Assembly: GCA_025357355.1 (NCBI GenBank)
Contig: JANXPK010000615.1
Span: forward strand, 1-5,099
Reading direction: 5' to 3'
Length of the DNA: 5,099 nt
Source: Rhodobacterales bacterium
GTDB lineage: Bacteria > Pseudomonadota > Alphaproteobacteria > Rhodobacterales > Rhodobacteraceae
Translations under genes and position numbers: made by a program
Notes under the pieces: generated by a model
What the model saw: the letters and a program-made list of their open reading frames with translations, nothing else
The model's database searches: none
What the model was told of the DNA's origin: nothing
Shown here: positions 1 to 4,987 of the stretch, in pieces
Numbering within the stretch: position 1 is the first letter of the stretch
Layout of the letters: every line of letters starts with the position of its first letter

Positions 1-240
1 AACAGCGACTACGAGCCGCTAAACGTCTGCAACGTTCGACGGGCGATTGTCATGGTTTACCTTGGCAAGGCCGACGTTCTCCACGCGGACGATGAGGCGG
101 TAGCAAGCGCCGCGGCGCACGGTTTCGTGCTGCCATCCGTAGTCAAGCTGCGTGGCCATGCCGCCCTATGCCCCAGCAGGGCGCGCCAGACAAGTGAAAG
201 GCGCAGCTTTCGGGTCGCAAGATGCCCCGGTTGGCCCTAA
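1..240 (+). pseudogene. HNH endonuclease family remnant, 5' end outside window, C-terminal catalytic part missing
   Basis: The reading frame is open from the left edge to a TAA at 238-240 (79 residues visible). Its first part, with NSDYEPLNVC, RRAIVMVYLGKADVL and then LPSVVKLRG, resembles the N-terminal portion of bacterial McrA-like HNH endonucleases, which usually begin with a 'LN.DY.PL.V...RAI.L...GKA..' block and continue through 'PSVI.LR.YV' to a Cys-rich HNH nuclease centre ('C.YC'). Here the likeness fades after about nucleotide 165. The last 25 or so residues are Arg- and Ser-rich and show no CxxC pair and no H-N-H residues. The stop comes 21 bp before the next gene. I infer a gene cut short by deletion or frameshift. 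It could instead be a genuine short protein of the same fold. The true start lies outside the window, and the ATG at 52 is internal to the conserved block. Confidence 0.5.
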
Positions 241-261
241 GTTCGCGTCAAGGAGACCGCC

Positions 262-1092
262 ATGACCGAAACCCAGCCCTATCACTACGCCGTCATCGCC
301 CGCGCACTGGCCATCATCGACACCGAGGGGCCCGCCCTGACACTGGACACGCTTGCGGCACGGATGAACATGTCGCCCGCGCATTTCCAGCGCATCTTTT
401 CGCAATGGGTCGGCGTGTCGCCCAAGCGCTATCAGCAATACCTGACGCTGGACCATGCGCGTCGGTTGCTCGCCGACCGCTTCACTGTGCTGGACACCGC
501 CCTTTCGACCGGCCTGTCGGGCGGCGGGCGGCTGCATGATCTGTTCCTGACATGGGAGGCGATGAGCCCGGGCGACTATGCCCGCGGGGGCGAGGGGTTG
601 ACGATTTCCTGGGGTTGGTTCGACAGCCCCTTTGGCCGCGCCCTGGTGATGGGCACCGAAAGGGGCATCTGCGGCATGGGCTTTGCCGCCGAGATGGGTG
701 AAGACGCGGCGATGCAGGATCTGACCGCCCGCTGGCCCAAGGCCCGCTTTGTCGAGGATGCAGCACGGCTGCGCCCGTGGGTGCAAGCGGCTTTTGGCAC
801 CGGCGACGCGCCGCTGTACCTGATCGGCGCGCCGTTCCAGATCAAGGTGTGGGAGGCGTTGCTGCGCATCCCGTCGGGTCAGGTGACCACCTATTCCGAG
901 ATCGCCAAAGCCATCGGACACCCCAGCGCCATCCGCGCCGTCGGCACCGCCGTGGGGCGCAACCCCATCAGCCTGTTCATTCCCTGCCACCGCGCGATGC
1001 GCAAGTCGGGCGGGCTGGGCGGCTATCATTGGGGCCTGCCGGTCAAGCGCGCCATTCTGGCGTGGGAGGCGGCACGCAAGGATGCGGCCTGA
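262..1092 (+). CDS. AraC-type HTH / methylated-DNA--[protein]-cysteine S-methyltransferase fusion (Ada-like, no N-terminal zinc domain)
   Basis: This 276-residue cytoplasmic protein is predicted to repair O6-alkylguanine by moving the alkyl group irreversibly to its own cysteine, and to bind DNA through an AraC-like part. Residues 1-108 carry two helix-turn-helix units (about 27-49, ending MSPAHFQRIFSQWVG, and about 75-97) and end with the typical MSPGDY segment. Residues 113-180 match the small N-terminal domain of Ogt/Ada. Residues 190-272 are the catalytic domain: Tyr211 in TTYSEIA, the Arg225 'finger' in RAVGTAVGRNP, Asn234, the alkyl acceptor Cys242 in IPCHR, and Glu269. All expected active-site residues are present. 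The zinc/methylphosphotriester domain of E. coli Ada is absent, so the classic Ada switch via a methylated N-terminal Cys is unlikely. This domain layout is common in alphaproteobacteria. An AAGGAG-like site (about 251-256) supports this ATG. Long ORFs on the opposite strand here are shadows. Confidence 0.93.
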   Translation: MTETQPYHYAVIARALAIIDTEGPALTLDTLAARMNMSPAHFQRIFSQWVGVSPKRYQQYLTLDHARRLLADRFTVLDTALSTGLSGGGRLHDLFLTWEAMSPGDYARGGEGLTISWGWFDSPFGRALVMGTERGICGMGFAAEMGEDAAMQDLTARWPKARFVEDAARLRPWVQAAFGTGDAPLYLIGAPFQIKVWEALLRIPSGQVTTYSEIAKAIGHPSAIRAVGTAVGRNPISLFIPCHRAMRKSGGLGGYHWGLPVKRAILAWEAARKDAA

Positions 1093-1148
1093 ATGGGCGG
1101 AAAACCGCTAGCAGGCGGGCGTGGCCGTGCGCGACAGCCTTGGGCTGC

Positions 1149-1179
1149 TATAACCGGCCCAGGCCCAACGAGGCCGGTT
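1149..1179 (+). promoter_or_regulatory. Candidate -10 box and perfect inverted repeat upstream of the OmpA-family lipoprotein gene
   Basis: AACCGGCC (1152-1159) and GGCCGGTT (1172-1179) form a perfect 8-bp inverted repeat with a 12-base spacer. The arm centres are 20 bp apart, about two helical turns. The left arm overlaps TATAAC (1149-1154), a good -10 hexamer match, but no convincing -35 is seen 16-18 bp upstream. There is no T-run after the repeat, so it is a poor terminator for the upstream repair gene. It could be an operator or a structured 5' leader. The lipoprotein gene starts 20 bp downstream. Confidence 0.4.
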
Positions 1180-1198
1180 CATTGCGAGGCAGCACGAC

Positions 1199-1849
1199 AT
1201 GATATTCAAAACCCCTCTCGCCCTTTCCCTGGCAGGCCTTGTCGGCCTGTCCGCCTGCACCGATCCCGCCACGCGCATTCAGGACCCGAACTACCGTACG
1301 GAGAACGGGGCGCTGGCTGGCGCCGTGGGCGGGGCGATCTTGGGCAGCGCGTTCAAGAACGACAAGAACGGCGCCTTGCACGGCGCTATTTTGGGCGGGC
1401 TGGTCGGTGGCATGGTCGGCGCCAATCTGGACCAGCAGGCCGCCGACTTGCGTGACCGCCTTGGCAACCCCAACGTGACCGTGACCAAACGTGGCGGCAA
1501 TCTGGTTGTCAACCTGCCCGATGACGTTCTCTTCGCCACCGACAGCGCCGCCGTTCGCCCCGATCTGCAACGCGAACTGAGCGGGATTGCCGCGAACCTC
1601 GTCACCTATCCCAACAGCACGATCCGGGTCATCGGCCACACCGACAACACCGGCACCGCCGCCCATAACATGGACCTGTCGCAGCAGCGCGCCTATGCCG
1701 TGGCCAACATCCTGATGAGTTCCGGCGTTCCCGCCGGGCGTCTGACAGCCGTAGGCCGCGGCGAGGATCAGCCGGTCGCCACCAATCTGACCGTCGCCGG
1801 TCGTGCACAGAACCGCCGGGTCGAAATCATCATCCATCCGAACAACTGA
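1199..1849 (+). CDS. OmpA-family outer-membrane lipoprotein with glycine-zipper region (YiaD-like)
   Basis: This 216-residue predicted lipoprotein should be anchored in the outer membrane and bind peptidoglycan. Residues 1-20 are a lipoprotein signal peptide with lipobox LSAC, so Cys20 is the lipidated residue. Residues 38-77 are Gly/Ala-rich, with GAVGGAILG and GAILGGLVGGMVG blocks split by a polar NDKNG turn, a glycine-zipper pattern. Residues 110-213 are an OmpA C-terminal domain: FATDSAAVRPD, then IRVIGHTDNTG, LSQQRAYAVA and GRAQNRRVEI. Asp149 and Arg164 fall where the OmpA domain contacts diaminopimelate. Order and length match E. coli YiaD (about 219 residues), but orthology is not proven. 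The start is set by the signal peptide; the Shine-Dalgarno is weak (GAGG at 1186-1189). It is a single gene ending at a terminator, convergent with the atp operon. Confidence 0.92.
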   Translation: MIFKTPLALSLAGLVGLSACTDPATRIQDPNYRTENGALAGAVGGAILGSAFKNDKNGALHGAILGGLVGGMVGANLDQQAADLRDRLGNPNVTVTKRGGNLVVNLPDDVLFATDSAAVRPDLQRELSGIAANLVTYPNSTIRVIGHTDNTGTAAHNMDLSQQRAYAVANILMSSGVPAGRLTAVGRGEDQPVATNLTVAGRAQNRRVEIIIHPNN

Positions 1850-1865
1850 CCGGACCCACCAAACG

Positions 1866-1895
1866 CAAAGGCCCGGGCAACCGCCCGGGCCTTTG
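1866..1895. terminator. Bidirectional Rho-independent-type terminator between the lipoprotein gene and atpF
   Basis: A perfect 13-bp stem (arms CAAAGGCCCGGGC at 1866-1878 and GCCCGGGCCTTTG at 1883-1895) encloses the 4-base loop AACC. The GC core is flanked by an A-run on one side and a T-run on the other, so each strand reads as GC stem plus short U-tract. It starts 17 bp after the lipoprotein stop and lies 17 bp beyond the atpF stop, so it most likely serves both convergent units. Confidence 0.88.
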
Positions 1896-1911
1896 TCATT
1901 CCCAAAGCCTT

Positions 1912-2472
1912 TCAGTGCAACTTGGCCGCCACTTCGGCAATCGCGGCGTCGATTGAGGCCTTTGCCCCCGCGGCCGTCATCTGCCGGGCCAGCACTTCAC
2001 CGGCCACCGCAATCGACACCGTGATCGCCTGATCGCGTATCGCCCTTTCAGCCGTCTTGACCGCCTGGTCGATCTGATCGCCCGCCGCCGCCAATCGCCG
2101 CGCAATCGAGGCTTGCAGATCAACCTGCGCCTGTGTTGCCGCGGCCTGCGCCTCTTCCTTGGCACCTGCGATGATCCGTGCGGACTGTTCGGCCACGTCT
2201 TTCATCTTCTTGTCGTAGGACGCCAGCAAGGCCTTGGCCTCTTCGCGCAACAGCCGCGCCTCTTCCAGTTCGTTGCGGATCAGGGTCGCGCGGGTGTCGA
2301 GCATCCGCCCCATCAGCCTGGGCACGCCCAGATAGATCACCAGACCGACAAAGACGACAAAGGCCACCGTCACGACGAATTCGGCGTTGTGCAGGCTGAA
2401 GAACGGCGCGCCCTCACCTTCGGCAAAGGCCGGGGTGGCAGTCAGCAGCAGGGCAACCATCAGTCTTTTCAT
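1912..2472 (-). CDS. atpF: F0F1 ATP synthase subunit b
   Basis: This is the peripheral-stalk subunit b of the F-type ATP synthase, which with b' ties the membrane a subunit to the F1 head. The protein has 186 residues. Residues 1-17 (MKRLMVALLLTATPAFA) look like a cleavable signal peptide. A membrane helix follows at about 31-50, with PRLMGRMLDTRATLI after it, as in alphaproteobacterial b subunits. Residues 55-150 are a long charged, Ala-rich helix (coiled coil), and 150-186 form the F1-contacting tail. The ATG lies 4 bp after the atpF' stop and has an AAGGGA Shine-Dalgarno at 2480-2485, inside the end of atpF', so translation is probably coupled. It is the last gene of the operon; the shared terminator follows within 20 bp. 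Confidence 0.95.
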   Translation of the reverse strand: MKRLMVALLLTATPAFAEGEGAPFFSLHNAEFVVTVAFVVFVGLVIYLGVPRLMGRMLDTRATLIRNELEEARLLREEAKALLASYDKKMKDVAEQSARIIAGAKEEAQAAATQAQVDLQASIARRLAAAGDQIDQAVKTAERAIRDQAITVSIAVAGEVLARQMTAAGAKASIDAAIAEVAAKLH

Positions 2473-2476
2473 GATC

Positions 2477-2998
2477 TTATCCCTTCAGCCGGGCAGAGAC
2501 GGCAGCCGTGATGGCCGACGCATCAGCCTTGCCACCCAGAGCCGCAACCAGTTCGCCCGCCGTTGACCGGGCAACTTCCGCTACGGCATCGACAGCACCC
2601 GCCTTGATCTCGGCAATCGCCTTCTCGCTCTCGGCGGCCTTCGCGGCGATTTGCACGTCGGCCTTGGCAATGGCGGCATCCAGATCCTTCTGGATATCGG
2701 CCTTGGTCGCCGCAATGATCTTGGCCGCCTCGGCCCGCGCTCGGGTCAGCGCGTTCTGATAGGCGTTCTCGGCATCGACCGCCCTGCCCTTCAGCTCTTG
2801 CGCCGCCGCAAGGTCACCGGCGATGGTGCCGCGGCGTTCCGCCAGAATGCCCGCGATGCGCGGCAGGGCGACGCGCGACAGCACCAGATAGATCACGACC
2901 AGCGTGACGATGAGCCAGAAGATCTGGTTCGGGAAGGTGGCAAAGTCCAGCTGCGGCATCGTGCCGGAGCTTGCGGCTTCAGTGGGTGTGGTGGCCAT
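2477..2998 (-). CDS. atpF': F0F1 ATP synthase subunit b'
   Basis: This is the second, divergent b-type stalk subunit (also named atpX, atpG or atpF2), typical of phototrophic and related alphaproteobacteria and cyanobacteria, where b and b' form a heterodimer. The protein has 173 residues. A short soluble N-terminus leads to the characteristic PQLDFATFPNQIFWLI block, a membrane helix at about 24-43, then VALPRIAGILAERR. A long Ala/Lys/Glu helix runs from about 55 to 150. Unlike the neighbouring atpF product it has no signal-peptide-like start. A GGAGGG Shine-Dalgarno at 3004-3009, 5 bp from the ATG, fixes the start. It is 74 bp from atpE, with a hairpin in the gap, and 4 bp from atpF. Confidence 0.95.
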   Translation of the reverse strand: MATTPTEAASSGTMPQLDFATFPNQIFWLIVTLVVIYLVLSRVALPRIAGILAERRGTIAGDLAAAQELKGRAVDAENAYQNALTRARAEAAKIIAATKADIQKDLDAAIAKADVQIAAKAAESEKAIAEIKAGAVDAVAEVARSTAGELVAALGGKADASAITAAVSARLKG

Positions 2999-3003
2999 GA
3001 TGT

Positions 3004-3051
3004 CCCTCCATCGCGCTTGGCTGTTCGGGCGGAGGGCCCGCAGGCCCTCCG
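3004..3051 (-). promoter_or_regulatory. Intercistronic hairpin between atpE and atpF', with the atpF' ribosome binding site
   Basis: CGGAGGGCC (3030-3038) and GGCCCTCCG (3043-3051) form a perfect 9-bp, GC-rich stem with a 4-base loop, starting 21 bp after the atpE stop as transcribed. No U-run follows, so full termination is unlikely. On the mRNA the 3' arm contains CCCTCC, which could also pair with the atpF' Shine-Dalgarno GGAGGG (3004-3009). The stem may protect the atpE 3' end, reduce read-through, or tune atpF' translation; these roles are inference. Confidence 0.6.
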
Positions 3052-3072
3052 TCGGTCACGACAAGCTGCGGA

Positions 3073-3315
3073 TCAGGCCTTGAGCACGAACATCAACAGC
3101 AGCGCCACCAGGAACGAGAAGATCCCGAAGGCTTCGGCGAAGGCGATGCCGATGAACAGCATGGGGGTTTGGCCCGGTGCGGCCGAGGGGTTGCGCAGCG
3201 CGCCGGCCAGGAAGTTGCCTGCCACGTTGCCCACGCCGATGGCGGCGCAGCCCATGCCGATACAAGCCAGGCCCGCACCGATATAAGCACCCATGTTTAC
3301 GATATTGCCGCTCAT
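3073..3315 (-). CDS. atpE: F0F1 ATP synthase subunit c (proteolipid)
   Basis: This is the ring-forming proteolipid that carries protons through F0. The protein has 80 residues and two membrane helices, about 8-37 and 50-78. The first is Gly/Ala-rich (GAGLACIGMGCAAIGVGNVAG); the polar loop contains the conserved Arg41-Asn42-Pro43. The second helix carries the proton-binding Glu61 in IAFAEAFGIF. The frame is open further upstream to 3441, which would give 122 residues overlapping atpB. The MSGNIVNMGAY start is chosen because it has a strong AAGGAG Shine-Dalgarno (3323-3328) 7 bp away and gives the normal family length. Gaps to atpB (50 bp) and atpF' (74 bp) are the largest in the operon, so its mRNA may be treated separately to supply the many c copies needed. 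Confidence 0.96.
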   Translation of the reverse strand: MSGNIVNMGAYIGAGLACIGMGCAAIGVGNVAGNFLAGALRNPSAAPGQTPMLFIGIAFAEAFGIFSFLVALLLMFVLKA

Positions 3316-3322
3316 GTTAGTT

Positions 3323-3328
3323 CTCCTT
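3323..3328 (-). promoter_or_regulatory. Strong ribosome binding site of atpE
   Basis: AAGGAG on the minus strand, 7 bases before the ATG at 3315, is the closest match to the anti-Shine-Dalgarno core in this operon. It decides against the longer in-frame start at 3441. High initiation at atpE fits the multi-copy c ring. Confidence 0.8.
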
Positions 3329-3365
3329 GGACTGGTATTGGGTTGAACCGACCGCTGCGTGCAGG

Positions 3366-4112
3366 TCAGTGATGAGGATGCAGGGCGTCCCGCAGATAGA
3401 CGCAGGTCAGAATGGCAAAGACATAGGCCTGAATGCCGCAAACCAGCACTTCAAAGCCGTACATCGCGACGATACCGATCACCGACAAGGGCGAGATCAG
3501 CGCATAGAAACCGAAGGTCGCAAAGACGCTGATCACGGTGTGACCGGCCATCATGTTGCCCGCCAGACGAATGGAATGGCTCATCGGGCGGACGAAGTAG
3601 GACATCAGTTCGATCACCGCCAGCACCGGGCGCAGTACCAGGGGGGCCGAAGATACCCAGAACAGGCCCAGGAACGACGCGCCGTTCAGCACGAACCCCA
3701 GCACCGTCACCGTCAGGAACACCGCCAGCGCCATGATCGCGGTGACGGCGATATGCGAGGTCGAAGTGAAGCCGCCGGGGATCAGGCCCAGATAGTTCGA
3801 CATCAGGATGAAAGTAAAGAGCGTCATCACATAGGGAAAGAACCTCACGGCGTCATGGCCGGCGGTGTCCACCACCATGTCATGCACGAAGGTATACAGG
3901 ATCTCGGCAATCCCCTGGGCACGGCCCGGAATGATCGACCGCCGCGCGGTGCCCAGGACGAACAGTGCGATGGCCGCCAGCGTGGCAATCGCCATCCACA
4001 GCGTCACGTTGGACGGGGTGTACCAGTGCAGGGTGTCGCCCCCGAACAGGGGATGAATGCCGAACTGCTCCATCGGCAAGAACTGTGGTCCGCCCGCTGC
4101 TGCATCTGCCAC
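3366..4112 (-). CDS. atpB: F0F1 ATP synthase subunit a
   Basis: This is the membrane subunit that forms the two proton half-channels against the c ring. The protein has 248 residues with several hydrophobic helices (about 36-56, 92-112, 120-143, 153-173, 186-208 and 212-238). The essential arginine is Arg182 in SHSIRLAGNMMAGH; the preceding IELMSYFVRP block and the N-terminal HPLF..DTLHWYTPSN block are also typical. The start is GTG (4110-4112), 2 bp after the atpI stop, with GAAGGGG at 4120-4126 as Shine-Dalgarno; the next in-frame ATG (residue 14) would remove the N-terminal tail and has no comparable site. Translation is probably coupled to atpI. A 309-residue ORF on the opposite strand, His/Gln/Arg-rich and without membrane segments, is a shadow. 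Confidence 0.96.
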   Translation of the reverse strand: MADAAAGGPQFLPMEQFGIHPLFGGDTLHWYTPSNVTLWMAIATLAAIALFVLGTARRSIIPGRAQGIAEILYTFVHDMVVDTAGHDAVRFFPYVMTLFTFILMSNYLGLIPGGFTSTSHIAVTAIMALAVFLTVTVLGFVLNGASFLGLFWVSSAPLVLRPVLAVIELMSYFVRPMSHSIRLAGNMMAGHTVISVFATFGFYALISPLSVIGIVAMYGFEVLVCGIQAYVFAILTCVYLRDALHPHH

Positions 4113-4114
4113 GT

Positions 4115-4432
4115 CTATTCCCCTTCGCCCTTTGTCGCCTGCCCCGTCATCAGCTTGGCCGTCTGCATCATCGTCCTGATGCCCGCGGCAAAACCAAAGA
4201 GCGCAAAGACCACGAGGAAGATCGGCAAGGTGTGGAATGCCACATCCAGCCCGTAACCGATCGCCAGCCCCAGGAGCATTCCCGTCACCAGCTCGATCAC
4301 CATCCTCCAGGCCAATTCGCCCTGCGAGAAACTTGTGCCCGTCGTTTCGGCCTTTTCGGGCGGCTTTTCCGTGGCCTTGGCGAGCCGCTCTTCCAGCGAG
4401 CGAAGTCGCGCCAGGTCAGGATCGTCGCTCAT
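4115..4432 (-). CDS. atpI: AtpI family protein, ATP synthase c-ring assembly factor
   Basis: This small membrane protein is encoded first in the F0 operon. The AtpI family helps assemble the c ring and has been linked to Mg2+ supply in some bacteria. The 105-residue product has a charged N-terminus (LARLRSLEERLAKATEKPPE), then two membrane helices at about 43-65 and 68-87 with the family's Gly-rich GMLLGLAIGYGLD and FALFGFAAGIRTMMQ blocks. The frame also has an ATG at 4477 (120 residues). I prefer 4432 because it has a GAGAGG Shine-Dalgarno (4440-4445, 7 bp spacing), while the upstream ATG has none and lies within the proposed promoter. The 2-bp gap to atpB suggests coupling. Confidence 0.9.
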   Translation of the reverse strand: MSDDPDLARLRSLEERLAKATEKPPEKAETTGTSFSQGELAWRMVIELVTGMLLGLAIGYGLDVAFHTLPIFLVVFALFGFAAGIRTMMQTAKLMTGQATKGEGE

Positions 4433-4458
4433 GAAAACGCCTCTCTGACAGTCGATTG

Positions 4459-4487
4459 CTTCTACGAATTGACCCATCGCAAGTCAA
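4459..4487 (-). promoter_or_regulatory. Candidate promoter of the atp (F0) operon
   Basis: On the minus strand, TTGACT (4487-4482) and TAGAAG (4464-4459) are separated by exactly 17 bp, a good housekeeping-sigma layout. Transcription would start near 4451-4453, giving a leader of about 20 bases with the atpI Shine-Dalgarno near its start. An imperfectly placed second TTGACC lies upstream on the same strand (4507-4502) but has no partner -10. Confidence 0.55.
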
Positions 4488-4536
4488 GTCGCGACGTTGC
4501 AGGTCAACCCATTGATTTTCCTATACTTCGTTGACC
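4469..4536. repeat. Repeated TTGAC-type half-sites on the atp side of the divergent promoter region
   Basis: TTGAC (4469-4473) and GTCAA (4483-4487) form an inverted repeat with a 9-base spacer over the proposed atp -35 and spacer. GGTCAAC (4502-4508) and GTTGACC (4530-4536) form a second, with a 21-base spacer. The exact 8-mer GGTTGACC occurs on the minus strand at 4502-4509 and again on the plus strand at 4576-4583. Part of the resemblance comes from the -35 consensus itself, so a regulatory role is inference. Confidence 0.4.
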
Positions 4537-4565
4537 CCTTCCCCGCCAAACGGCGCCCGTCATAT

Positions 4566-4581
4566 TCAACCCAAAGGTTGA
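4566..4581. promoter_or_regulatory. Candidate operator of the ArsR-type regulator
   Basis: TCAACC-CAAA-GGTTGA is a perfect 6-bp inverted repeat with a 4-base spacer, overlapping the first bases of the proposed arsR -35 (4578-4583). Its place fits autorepression, which is usual for ArsR-family regulators. No binding has been shown, and other factors could use it. Confidence 0.45.
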
Positions 4582-4606
4582 CCATCACGCCACGCCCGGC
4601 AATACT
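4578..4606 (+). promoter_or_regulatory. Candidate promoter of the ArsR-type gene, predicted leaderless
   Basis: TTGACC (4578-4583) and AATACT (4601-4606) are 17 bp apart. A start 7 bp after the -10 falls at 4613, the A of the ATG. No Shine-Dalgarno-like sequence precedes that ATG; the bases before it read GGCAATACTGGCGCC. Together these suggest a transcript with no or almost no 5' leader. Confidence 0.5.
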
Positions 4607-4612
4607 GGCGCC

Positions 4613-4957
4613 ATGGCCGCCTCGCTCGACACCATCTTCTCCGCCCTTGCCGACCCGACCCGCCGGGCGATCCTGTCGATGCTTTTAGAGGACGACATGG
4701 CCGTCACCGATGTCGCCGCCCCCTTCCAGATATCTCTGGCCGCCATTTCCAAGCACCTGACCATCCTCGCCGAGGCCGGGCTGATCAGCCAGGAGAAGCG
4801 TGGCCGGATCAATTGGTGCAAGCTGGAGCCCGATGCCATGCGCGACGGCTTCACCTGGATGCAAAGCTTCGGCGCCTATGAACCTTTCGACCTCGACGCC
4901 TTCGAACGGTTCATCGAAGCCGAACTGAATGCCCCGACTGACATCATTGGTCCTTAG
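4613..4957 (+). CDS. ArsR/SdpR-type winged-helix transcriptional regulator
   Basis: This is a 114-residue cytoplasmic repressor-type protein. It opens with LDTIFSALADPTRRAILSML, the standard first helices of the ArsR fold. The helix-turn-helix is at about 31-52 (VTDVAAPFQISLAAISKHLT), with recognition helix around SLAAISKHL, and the wing at about 58-70 (ISQEKRGRINWCKLEP). The C-terminal helix (about 90-106) is the usual dimer helix. It lacks the CxC metal site of classical arsenic sensors; Cys69 is the only cysteine. It resembles the SdpR-like group often paired with a SRPBCC/AHSA1 gene, but no such gene is visible directly downstream. The start is supported by the conserved N-terminus rather than by a ribosome site. 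It is divergent from the atp operon, sharing 180 bp. Its signal and targets are unknown; autoregulation is likely. Confidence 0.9.
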   Translation: MAASLDTIFSALADPTRRAILSMLLEDDMAVTDVAAPFQISLAAISKHLTILAEAGLISQEKRGRINWCKLEPDAMRDGFTWMQSFGAYEPFDLDAFERFIEAELNAPTDIIGP

Positions 4958-4987
4958 AACACGATTTATCTTGATGGAAACACCCTG

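Noticed and set aside
166..1029. 287-residue minus-strand ORF opposite the repair methyltransferase gene
   Set aside because: Gly/His/Arg-rich product with no recognisable domain, lying opposite a clearly conserved gene; a by-product of high GC.
1135..1147. Small CAGCC-TTG-GGCTG hairpin as a terminator of the repair gene
   Set aside because: Only 5 bp of stem and no T-run.
1148..1837. 229-residue minus-strand ORF opposite the lipoprotein gene
   Set aside because: Shadow of a gene with a clear lipobox and OmpA domain; no domain of its own.
3030..3051. atpE/atpF' hairpin as a full terminator
   Set aside because: No U-run after the stem in the transcribed direction, and the two essential downstream genes have no visible promoter of their own.
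2651..3286. 211-residue plus-strand ORF opposite atpF' and atpE
   Set aside because: Low-complexity composition and antisense to two certain genes.
3073..3441. 122-residue version of subunit c starting at 3441
   Set aside because: Would overlap atpB by 76 bases, has a non-conserved polar extension, and bypasses the strong Shine-Dalgarno at 3323-3328.
3327..4256. 309-residue plus-strand ORF opposite atpB
   Set aside because: Strongly His/Gln/Arg-rich, no domain, no ribosome site, and it mirrors the codons of a membrane protein.
4115..4477. 120-residue version of AtpI starting at 4477
   Set aside because: No Shine-Dalgarno, and its start would be upstream of the predicted transcription start.
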